From assembly GCA_964036045.1 (NCBI GenBank), contig OZ038384.1, positions 60,361,355 through 60,425,354 of the forward strand: a stretch of DNA of 64,000 nucleotides. The letters run 5' to 3'. Every line of letters starts with the position of its first letter. Position 1 is the stretch's first letter. Under the pieces are notes generated by a model that worked only from the letters and a program-made list of their open reading frames with translations, was not told the origin of the DNA and did not search any database. The DNA is from Eutreptiella sp. 'Long Island Sound 2002'. Taxonomy: Eukaryota > Euglenozoa > Euglenophyceae > Eutreptiales > Eutreptiaceae. Positions 55,801-64,000 of the stretch are shown piece by piece. The translations under genes were made by a program, and so were the position numbers.

Positions 55801-57620
55801 GGCTCGTTGGGTGTGTGCGGTGTGTGTGGTGTCTGTGCCGTGCGTGTCGTGGTGTGTGGTGCCGCCCTTCTCTTGTTCCTCTGGTGCTCCCCTCTCCGGT
55901 GTCTCGGTGCGGTGTTGTGCTCGCCGTGTGCCTGCCGTGCCCCCCTCCCTATGCGCGCCCCTTGCTCGGCCGCTGGCCACCCCTTGTTCCCTTCGTGGCT
56001 TCGTTGCTCTTTACCCTTTCCTCTACCCTTCTCCCTGACATGCACTTTTTCCCTGCCTCCGCTTTGTTGCGTGTCTCGGTCTTTTTCCCTGCCGGCTCGC
56101 CATGCTCTCTCGTTCGGCCTTCTCCTTCGAACCTGCGTAGAGAGAGGATGTAACCGGGCGTGCGGCGGCGGGGGTTTTGTCGCGACACGGCACCTCGAGC
56201 TGGCTGGTACGTCATGCGACATGCGTGTGCGTGTGCGTGTGCGTCATGCGACATGGCACCTCGATTATTTTTTTCCTGTGTCGTTTGGCGTAGGTTTATT
56301 TCGTACTTGCTCTCGTCTTGGCTCCACACCTCTTTGGCCGCCACCTTTGTTCGTTGTCTGTTCCGCGCGCGCGGCGTGACATTCAACATACTTGTTTCTT
56401 TCTCCACTATCTTAGTGTGTCCTAGTCCTCTCGCCTTGCCTACGTGTGTATGGCGCGGGCCGGGCGCTCGCGTATGAGAGACAACGGCACGCCGCAAAGC
56501 AAGCCTAAGCGTCTGAGACAACCCTACTTTAACGCCCAAACGACGCAAACACGAGGATACACTTCTCTTTGGGACCTGTGAAGGGAAGGGAACGTGGGTG
56601 CATGCACAAGGAAGCGTGGCAATGTGTGTTTGTCGGAATCCGGCACAGGACGCTATGCATATGTGTGTATGTTCTAATCAGCGCTACAAAAAGGGTGGTT
56701 GTGCTGTAAGAGCAGTTGTCACAGTTGCCCCGCATTGCACCGCAGGGCAGGACCGTTAGCCCGCCGTGACAACCACTCCCTGGCCGAAGGCCATTTCTTT
56801 TTTCTCGTCTCGGTCGGTCGCGCGGGCCGGGCGGTTGGCGGCGTGGCACGACATGGTAACATACTTTTGTTCTTGGTGGCGGTGTGTGGCTCCCTTGCCT
56901 ACTATTCGTTCGCATGCCGCGGCATACCCTTTGTCCCATTTCGCTCCCTTTTGCCTCCTACGTAGGCGGGCGTGCGGGTGGGGGGTGGGCACGTCTCGGT
57001 TACGCCTCGTGGTCATCTTTTGCCTTTGTTGGCGTGGTTGCTGTTCTTATCTCGTGTTTGTTGCGTAGCGTAGCATGGTATGTAACATACTTGGATCCAA
57101 CTAGCCACATGTGCATGTTGTGTATGTTTAGTTTTTGTTTGTGTGCTTTTATGTGTGTTGTGCTTCACCTCGGTGGTGTGTGGCCTCCTTCGTGCGTTCT
57201 TCTCTCCTTTGTTGGTTTTTTGTTCCCCCGTCGTGCCCCTTCATACCATTTTGCTCGTCCGTGGCGGTGATGACCTTGCGGCGATACGGGCATGCACGTA
57301 CGGGCATACCTTTCTTTCCCTATGTGTGCGGGGGTGGGCATAGGCATTCATTCGGTGTCACCTCTTGTTGGTTTTCCTTGCCGGTGCTGTTTTCGTTGCG
57401 CTTTTCGTGGCGGCGCACTTTGGCGTTGCTTTGCACGTAACTTTCTTCCTTGTGTATTGCGTTTGTTACGGCGTTATGCATGGCGATATGCGCTATGGCG
57501 ATATGCATGGCGTGGCAGATAACATACTTGTTTTTCGGCGGACGGTGGCGTTGTTGTTGCTTGTGTGTGTTGTTCATGCATGACATGCAACATACTTGTG
57601 CGGCTTCTTTTTTTGTTGTG
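55801..57620 (-). other. 5' leader of M
   Basis: On the plus strand it is T- and G-rich with recurrent TAACATACTTG and TGCAACATACTTG. It matches 21,746-23,385, including 'GTGCTGTAAGAGCAGTTG' and 'GGCCGAAGGCCAT'. A GT-rich microsatellite lies at about 56,221-56,250. The right limit is set by the target duplication at 57,621. No credible coding frame. Confidence 0.65.
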
Positions 57621-57631
57621 TAACCACAAGA
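57621..57631. repeat. 11-bp target-site duplication of M, right copy
   Basis: TAACCACAAGA, identical to 37,180-37,190, immediately outside the 5' end of M. Confidence 0.85.
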
Positions 57632-59693
57632 ATGTTAACGAACCACCGGCCAGAGTATTACCATCCAGGGCGGGCATCCGGAGATAAGTGCACCGCAGGG
57701 GCCAGCGCGCACCTCCTCCGGGGAGTTGAGCGCCTGGGACGCGCAAGGTTACGACACGTATAACCTATGTGAATGGTACGGGGGGCACACTCCCCGCAGA
57801 CAGTTAACAGCGTCCATGAGAGGGAGGAGGGCTGCAACACTGCCCGGTACTCCTGTCCTCCACAACCCTACCCGGGGCATGCGGGGGGCCACAAGCTCAA
57901 CACACGGTGCCGCGCCGACCCCCCTGCCAACAGGCACGGGTGTGTTACGCTGAGCCCAACCCGCCAGGTCGGACGGAGCGTCCCGACACCACAGCACAAG
58001 CTGAACCACCCTAACCATCCTAGCCACCACACCCAGCACCGTGACACAGACACGCCACCCAAATGACCCGCAACGCACGACACGAGAAGGCGCACGGCAG
58101 ACAGACAGGCACGAGGACGAGCAGAGCACCACCGAGCTGGAACAACACCCTGGGGCTCCCATGGGGAGCACAGGGACAGAACGAGGGGGACCGGCGGGGC
58201 CTTGCCACCGACGGGGGGTGTACATATGAGTGGCACAAGCGAAACTGGAAGTACGGCTACGGAGCACCACGAAATAACGGATAATGGATTGCACATGCGA
58301 CACTGCCAGGGCGGGGCAGGGAACAGGGCACCGACAGGGGAAAAAACGTTTTACAGCGGTCCGACCACTTGTCATGGCTTTTCCTCCCCGCGGCGGGCGG
58401 GTGGCGCACAGTGCAAACGTACCGTGCCGGCCCCACACACCTGGCACCGACCAACATCGCAACAAGCGGAACACCTGCACACAACAAATCCGACTGCGCG
58501 AGCGCCCGCTGCGACGACAAGGAACGAACGCCGAACAAACCAACCAAGAGGCAACTAACACGACCACACACCGCGCGAACCACTACGGCGGACGCAACGT
58601 GACCGTGAACAGACCGCGCCCACACAGACCAGCGCCAAGCTGGCCGGGCGTGCATGGGCCGGTGCAAGACCGACGTCCAACGAGCTAGCGACACTGTGGC
58701 CAGCCGCGCCCCCCCACCACCATGGCCACAAACACAGAGGAACACTGTGACTCTACCGCTGCGGACGCGGCCCACGAACGTTCCCAAACTACACTACACG
58801 ACACTTGTACAAACCAAGACGCAACAAACCGACGCAGACACAAACGTGCTTGCTAAACAGACAGGATTCGACGATAAGACCACCGGCAGCAGCGCAACGG
58901 AACCCACACCAACCCAGCCGACCATGAGGCGGCCACGACAACCGCGCACCAACCATACCACAGCTGCAGCCACCACTTGACCGTAAATAGACCACACGCA
59001 AGCCGGCCAACGCCGAACCAGCCAGGCGTGCACGGGTCGAAACGGAAACGGCGCCCAACGGGTTGGCAACACCGTGGTGCGCCACGCCCGGCGACGACCG
59101 TAACCACGAACACAGCAGAACACCGCAACGCTGCCAATACAAACGCGACCAACCAACGGTAACAAACTACACAACACTACACTTGGACAAACCACGACGC
59201 CACTGACCAGCACCGACACGGACATGCCGGCTGCATAAACAACATTCAGCGGAACAACCACCGGCGGCAGCGCAATGGAACCCACGCTAACCAAGCCGAC
59301 CATGAGGCGGCCGAGACGACCGCGAACCAACAACACCGCAGCTGCAGCCGCCACTTGACCGTAAACAGACCACACGCAAGCCGGCCAACACCAAACCAGC
59401 CAGGCGTGCACGGGTCGAAACGGGAACGGCGTCCAAGGGGTTGGTGACACCGTGGTGCGCCGCGCCCGCCGACGACCATGCCCTCGAACAAAACTTGGCT
59501 CTACCATCACGCAACCGACCAACCTACATTAACAAACTACACCACAACGTTACCATACGACCGACCAACCGGCCACAGCAACCTACTTCGAACCCCCGGC
59601 CCCCCGGGAGAGCGCAAGCTGGACCGAGTCAGGAGGTGTGAGTGTGCGCCACGGCATGCGAGTCCCGTAGCACGTGCTTCTTAAAGTCGCCTC
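57632..59693 (+). mobile_element. P element, 3' UTR (right part, after the M insertion)
   Basis: C- and A-rich like the left part of P and similar to 1,000-2,604, with the same 3' end CGTAGCACGTGCTTCTT. It contains a 378-bp tandem duplication: CCACCGGC at 58,880 and 59,258, and TTGACCGTAAA at 58,977 and 59,355. No frame reads like protein. Confidence 0.65.
58857..59480. repeat. 378-bp tandem duplication in the P 3' UTR
   Basis: Two anchors give the same 378-base spacing. Shared text includes 'ACGCAAGCCGGCCAAC' and 'CCAGCCAGGCGTGCACGGGT'. The 591-2,604 copy carries one comparable unit near 2,310-2,420. Confidence 0.8.
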
Positions 59694-60047
59694 ACACCTA
59701 CTGAAAACCAACCCAGGTGGGGGTGCCTGCAGGACAAGGCCTTTGGCCTGGCTCCCGGCCCCTGGGCCCCAGAATCCGGAGGTTGATGAGGATGTGCGGT
59801 GGGACCCTCCCCCACGTATCATCCGCCCGAAGGGGAGGAATGTGTGACTTCTGTCGAACATGGGTTATCTCTCCGGGCAGAACCCGCTGTAGGGTACTGC
59901 TCGCGGCGACCGCGCCCTTCCCCCATGTGGAGGAGCCGCTTTGTGGGGGCACGTGCAGTAGGGCCGTGGGTGGGTGAGCAAAAGCCCCTTGGTAAGTCCC
60001 CCCTGCGGGGCAACCCCAGTCCCGAGTCGACCTACCTACCTACCTAC
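59694..60047 (+). other. Leader before the second Ty3-type gag
   Basis: GC-rich, without a credible gene. It ends with CCCCAGTCCCGAG and a run of ACCTACCTACCTACCTAC (60,030-60,047) fused directly to gag sequence. The same CCCCAGTCCCGAG lies at 25,559. It may include part of an LTR, but no partner is in the window. Confidence 0.4.
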
Positions 60048-61964
60048 GGGAGCATATGTGGATGTTCCTGGGTATGCAACCCTGAGTGGGCTGAGGAGAG
60101 GCCCTGAGTCATGCGGGAGCAGGAGTAGAGGATCGGGGAGATCCTCCAACAGGTCTCTGACGCGGTCGGAGATTAAAGAGGCCCTCCGAGGAGCCACCTC
60201 TGAACTTGCCGGTGATCTCACTCAAGAGATTCAGGCCACATTGGACCCCCTGATTCCTCTTCAAACGTCACCTACCATTGTGGGAGTTTCACCTCACCGA
60301 GTACAAGCCAATCACCTTGTGGCGGGGTTGACAAACACCCTAGGAAGCCTGAGGAGCCGACTGATGCTGACGCCTGCTTTGATACCGAGAAGCCCTTCCA
60401 TACCAAGAAGGGCCAAGCCTTTCTACAGCCACGTAGAGAATTCCACGAGAGCCGAGCTGGACTGGCTGGGGCTGACAGCCCTGAGGGCAATGGTTGACGT
60501 GGAGCCCTAAGGCTCTAGTGACCTAGGCTGAGACCCCTCTGACAATGAGCTGCCGTCCAGGACTTCTGCTTCGCCCTCGGAGGACGACGACCCTGAGGAC
60601 CCCGAGAACCCAAGCGAGCGGAAGAAGAAGAAGAAAAAGAAAGACCAAGCGCCCTGAAGGACACAGGTCTCAGGAGGCTAAGGCAATCACCACCTCCAAA
60701 ATTGGGGTGGACTTGCCTGAGTTCACAGGCAAGGATCTCAGCGAGTTCGCTGAGAGCTTTTGCCGGTTCCTCCGGACTACTGGCCAAACCCATGCTAGTG
60801 GGCGAGTCAAGTGCGATCTGCTCCTGCAGGGCTGCAAGACCAAGTACCTGGAGAAGCAGGTGAAGCAGATCGTGACGAACTCCACCACCTTCGCCGACGT
60901 GTTGGTTGCCTTGGAGAGGCAGTACCCTACCTCTGCAACCGACCTCTCCATCAGGGCCGAGATGCAGAACCTGGCCGTGCTACCCAACAACCCCAAACTA
61001 GCCGGGATTTCCGAGCTACTGGCCGACCTGGACCACTAGGTGGGACGTCTGACGCCTGGTCCCTACGGCAGCGATGAGCTGTTCTTCTGGTTGGTGGTTA
61101 AGCTCCCTCGGGAGCTGTGGGATGAGTGCCGGGCAACGTCAGAGCGCAAGGCGAGAGCCCTCAACTACGAGGATTTGTCTGTGCTACTCTTGGAGCTTGC
61201 GCTGGAGAAGGAAAGCAACCAGCACCTGAACGCCAACCGTCCTAGAGGAGGAGGCTCTGGGAGCCATGGCAAGGGGTACCTAGGGCCCCAGACCTGGACA
61301 GGGGACTACCCCCAAGCACGCCCGTATCATGGGCAATGTCCAGGAGTTCTTCTGGTGTGACACCAGCGACGAGCATGGTCAACTGCAGCACGCCCCCGAC
61401 TGCGATCAGCTCGATTGCTTCGTGGTCCATGGGAAGAAGCAGGAGACCAACACCGGCGCCAAGCCTAAGATGCCGGATCATTACAGGTGCACTATCACCT
61501 GTGCCTTCTGTGGGAAGAGTAAGCACTACGAGGATGAGTGCTACCACAAGCAGCGCCTGTCGGCAAAGCTGAAGGGCGAAGATCCTGGCAAAGGCTCTGG
61601 CAAGGGCGGTGGCAAGGGCCACGGCAATGACTCCAGCACGGCAAGTCCAGAGGCTGTGGGAAGGGCCAAGACAAGAGCCAAGGTGGACAAGGAGGAGGCG
61701 CTAATCGCCACAGATAAGGACAACAAGAACCAGGACAAGAACGGAAGCAACCCCAACCCTAATCCAGGGGGGAACTCCGACCCTTCTGGAGGGCAGTCTG
61801 GTCCTACCACACGCTCGCAGACTCAGGCCCAGCGAGAGCAAGGGGCCAAGTGTGAGCATGAAGGTGGTGATGACGGCAACGCCAAGAAGAGAAGCCGTTT
61901 CATGAGGATGGCCAGCAAACTGCGGAACAAGGGGTTCGAGGTGACTTGTCCCGCGGAGTTCTGA
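60048..61964 (+). pseudogene. Ty3-type gag, copy 2, with CCHC zinc knuckle
   Basis: It matches copy 1 from GAYVDVPGY onward and continues through the capsid-like region (FAESFCRFLRTTGQTHASG, VALERQYPTSATDLSI) to a zinc knuckle CAFCGKSKHYEDEC at about 61,500-61,541, which binds genomic RNA. Compared with copy 1 it lacks the first ~190 codons. Defects are TAA 60,508 (Tyr codon in copy 1), TGA 60,529 (Gly in copy 1), an extra base in the A-rich lysine run near 60,640, TAG 61,037, and a frameshift near 61,300-61,330. The final TGA at 61,962 is in frame with the pol reading that follows. Confidence 0.8.
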
Positions 61965-63758
61965 CAGGGACGCTCCGGTGGGGCCCTGGACCTGGTGTTC
62001 TGGGTACGTATACGACCCCAGGGACGTGAATCCCTGGGGGTACTGGATACTGCAGCCACCATAAAAATAGTGGCCAAGAAAAAGTTACCTTGTGGGAGCC
62101 TGAAGAACACCATGCCCACGGCGGCTATACGAATGGGGGATGGACATGCGGTGCACAGCTGCAGGGACTGTGAAGTGGAGGTACCAATGGGCTCCCGAAC
62201 TATCGCCCATCGGTTCTATGTGATGGACACTGAGGCCTTCGATTTTGTATTGGGGACTGACCTCTCCGTGCAGCACTCCCAGATACAAGCCCTGAGTCTG
62301 CAAGCGCCCTTCCTCCTCTACGTGGACCACAGCAATCGCAGAGAGTCTGTGCCGCTGGAGCAGTTGGAGTACACCTCGACCTACCTGAGGGTATCGAAGG
62401 AGGAGCCCTCGAACATGAAGGCCGCCTCCAAAACTGAGGACTATCAACTATTGGCGGAAGTCCTAGACCAAGGTCTGAAGGAGTTGGGTTACTCCGGAGA
62501 ACATCTGAGCGTGGAGTTGTTCGCCAGCGACAAGCAACATGTCTTGGACCTCTACTGCAGCAGGGGGAAAAAATGCTGCTACAAACTTTACTGGCCCTCT
62601 TTCGGGATGGACTACGGAAACCCCAGGTTCAGTGATTTGGGGAAGGTCTTGACCAAGGTTGCCCTGGAACGTTCCCGTATGGTCCTGTGTTCCCCCGACT
62701 GGGGAGCCCATGGGGGCAACGAGTACTGGCGAACCCTCCTGGACAGGCTGACTATAGGCTCTGTCCGGCTACCTGATGAGGCCATCTACGTGCCTCTGGG
62801 ACGCAAGACGCCCATCAGAAAACCTGGATGGGGAAGTATGCTCAGCATGGTGGACGGGGGTCTTACCTTTATCCCCTGGGAGGACCTGGACTCAACTCTG
62901 GTCCAGACTATACAACGAGAGAGCGATGGACTCACCCTGGGTGACTTGAAAGATCGACTACGACCTCAAGATGCGATTGAGACCGTACCAGGGGGAGATG
63001 AATACGTCGTGACTAACACCAATGCCATCAACTCCCCCTGCCATGTACCTGTTCCTGATGAAGTCTCTGAGTGTGGACTATCCGAGCTCCCCACCTCTAT
63101 CCACTCTGATGACGAAACTGCGCATGACGCCTTCTTCGTGCAGACATGCGTGGAGGAAGTGGAGAACGCCAAGTACGTCGCCCCAGTGAAACCCCTACTC
63201 TCCATGAGGGTGGAAGAACCCTTGGACGAGGATCTGGACCCCCGATCCAGGCTGAGGGAGTACGTGGACCCCAAGAGGAGGTTGGTGGCGAAAAAGCTAT
63301 GCTACGGTAAGACTACCCGCAGCTCATGGCCACTGAAGCAAGGATGTATGGGAGATCTATCCCGATTGAAGGAGGACCTCGAACAGAAGATCACCACCTG
63401 GCAAAGGGGGGTAGATCTTAAGCTCATGAAGAGCGTCTCGGGTGCCCATGTGAGGACTTCAGAGGAGGATGACCTCTCAGAGGAATGTGTATGTGAACCC
63501 CCTCGAGCGTGCCTATGTTACCATCGTCCACCGGAGATGGTTGAACGAGACCTACTATATGCCTACCAAGGGTTAGAGGATACTACCAAGGACGAGGAGT
63601 CGGTGGAGGATCACCTCCCGACGTCTATTACTCAGGGGGCAAGCAACTTACACTCTCACGAGGACATGGAGGACAAGATCAATCTATTGGACCTGCGGAA
63701 GCTTATAAGGACCTATCTGGAGGTGTTCGAAGAAACAACCACCCCGAGCCTCATGTGA
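61965..63758 (+). CDS. Ty3-type pol, N-terminal part: aspartic protease and RNase H-like segment
   Basis: The frame directly follows the gag TGA in phase. A retropepsin-like domain has the catalytic LDTAAT (Asp codon 62,046-62,048; Ala where DTGA or DSGA is usual) and a later FVLGTD. Next comes a segment with HLSVELFASDKQHV, YWPSFG, SPDWGAHGGNEYW and AIYVPLG. Its ELFAS...W...PDW pattern resembles RNase H-like domains that in DIRS-type elements follow RT; this is inference. A long acidic linker follows. The frame ends in TGA at 63,756-63,758, where a +1 shift leads into RT. Confidence 0.65.
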   Translation, partial: QGRSGGALDLVFWVRIRPQGRESLGVLDTAATIKIVAKKKLPCGSLKNTMPTAAIRMGDGHAVHSCRDCEVEVPMGSRTIAHRFYVMDTEAFDFVLGTDLSVQHSQIQALSLQAPFLLYVDHSNRRESVPLEQLEYTSTYLRVSKEEPSNMKAASKTEDYQLLAEVLDQGLKELGYSGEHLSVELFASDKQHVLDLYCSRGKKCCYKLYWPSFGMDYGNPRFSDLGKVLTKVALERSRMVLCSPDWGAHGGNEYWRTLLDRLTIGSVRLPDEAIYVPLGRKTPIRKPGWGSMLSMVDGGLTFIPWEDLDSTLVQTIQRESDGLTLGDLKDRLRPQDAIETVPGGDEYVVTNTNAINSPCHVPVPDEVSECGLSELPTSIHSDDETAHDAFFVQTCVEEVENAKYVAPVKPLLSMRVEEPLDEDLDPRSRLREYVDPKRRLVAKKLCYGKTTRSSWPLKQGCMGDLSRLKEDLEQKITTWQRGVDLKLMKSVSGAHVRTSEEDDLSEECVCEPPRACLCYHRPPEMVERDLLYAYQGLEDTTKDEESVEDHLPTSITQGASNLHSHEDMEDKINLLDLRKLIRTYLEVFEETTTPSLM

Positions 63759-64000
63759 CAAGCTGGTACAGATGGACCTCAACCTGAAAGCCGAGTTCAT
63801 GGGCCATTAGATCCGGAGGAGACCCGACCCTGCTCCTAAAGAGCAGGCCGATGAGATTGAGCGACAGATACAAGAGTGTATCAACGCTGGCCTAGTCCTG
63901 GAGTACAAGGACGGGGACTATCCCCAACACTGCAGCCCCTGTTTCCTGGTGGCTAAGCCTGGGTCTACAGCCAAACAGCTTGTAGTGGACTATGAAGAGC
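63757..64000 (+). pseudogene. Start of Ty3-type reverse transcriptase, cut by the window end
   Basis: In the +1 frame relative to the preceding ORF, the sequence reads through IRRRPDPAPKEQADEIERQI, AGLVLEYKDGDYP and HCSPCFLVAKPGSTAKQLVV, the entry region of Ty3/gypsy RT. A TAG at 63,808-63,810 interrupts it. The catalytic motifs lie beyond the window. It would copy element RNA into DNA. Confidence 0.75.

Larger units (their letters stand above)
37191..57620 (-). mobile_element. M element, a 20.4-kb non-LTR retrotransposon
   Basis: It is bounded by the 11-bp duplication TAACCACAAGA. In its own 5'-3' order (minus strand) it has a repeat-rich leader, a 418-bp tandem array, ORF1 (zinc fingers), ORF2 (endonuclease, RT, RNase H, finger), ORF3, ORF4, ORF5 and a 3' UTR ending in a (CTCAAAC)n tail. 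A variable-length target duplication, an APE endonuclease and a simple-repeat tail are the hallmarks of target-primed insertion. Typical non-LTR elements are 4-8 kb, so this length is exceptional. It lies in P and so is younger than P. Frameshifts in the late ORFs and an altered RT active site suggest this copy may be inactive. Confidence 0.8.

Noticed and set aside
60508-61039. Stops in the second gag copy as support for a variant genetic code
   Set aside because: Copy 1 has Tyr and Gly codons at two of these sites and one stop is TGA, so these are ordinary decay mutations.

Overview
This window is a densely repetitive stretch of eukaryotic nuclear DNA. It holds no recognisable complete single-copy host gene. 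The evidence is non-LTR retrotransposons with endonuclease, reverse transcriptase (RT) and RNase H domains, a Ty3-type gag-pol, an LTR element with a target-site duplication, long minisatellites, and nested insertions. A large repeat-rich genome of a unicellular alga or other protist fits best. The sequence alone does not settle the lineage.

Layout. (1) 1-2,604: the decayed 3' end of one retroelement on the minus strand, then a plus-strand 3' region of the 'P' family. (2) 2,605-17,484: AT-richer DNA, then a higher-order array of two ~2.7 kb 'D' blocks separated by a 61-bp minisatellite. A 2,639-bp LTR element (7,491-10,129) sits inside that minisatellite and splits one repeat unit cleanly. 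(3) 17,485-23,704: a minus-strand relative of the 'M' element, made only of 3' UTR, 418-bp repeats and leader-like sequence, interrupting the minisatellite, which resumes to 25,494. (4) 25,495-27,873: leader and truncated gag of a Ty3-type element. (5) 27,874-37,190 plus 57,632-59,693: a 5'-truncated, plus-strand non-LTR element 'P', with RT and RNase H followed by a second long frame that has a RING-like finger at its start and a possible Ulp-like peptidase at its end. (6) 37,191-57,620: a minus-strand non-LTR element 'M' of 20,430 bp, inserted in P and bounded by an 11-bp target-site duplication. (7) 59,694-64,000: a second Ty3-type copy (gag, protease, an RNase H-like segment, start of RT) that runs off the window.

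M appears full length. It has a repeat-rich 5' leader, a 418-bp tandem array, ORF1 with CCCH and CCHH fingers, and ORF2 with an APE endonuclease, RT, RNase H and CCHC finger. Unusually, three further ORFs follow before a repeat-bearing 3' UTR and a 7-bp-repeat tail. P shares the design of long ORFs downstream of RT. The coding strands of M and P are rich in C and A, so their orientation can be read from base composition even where the frames are broken. The nesting order is Ty3 gag first, then P, then M.
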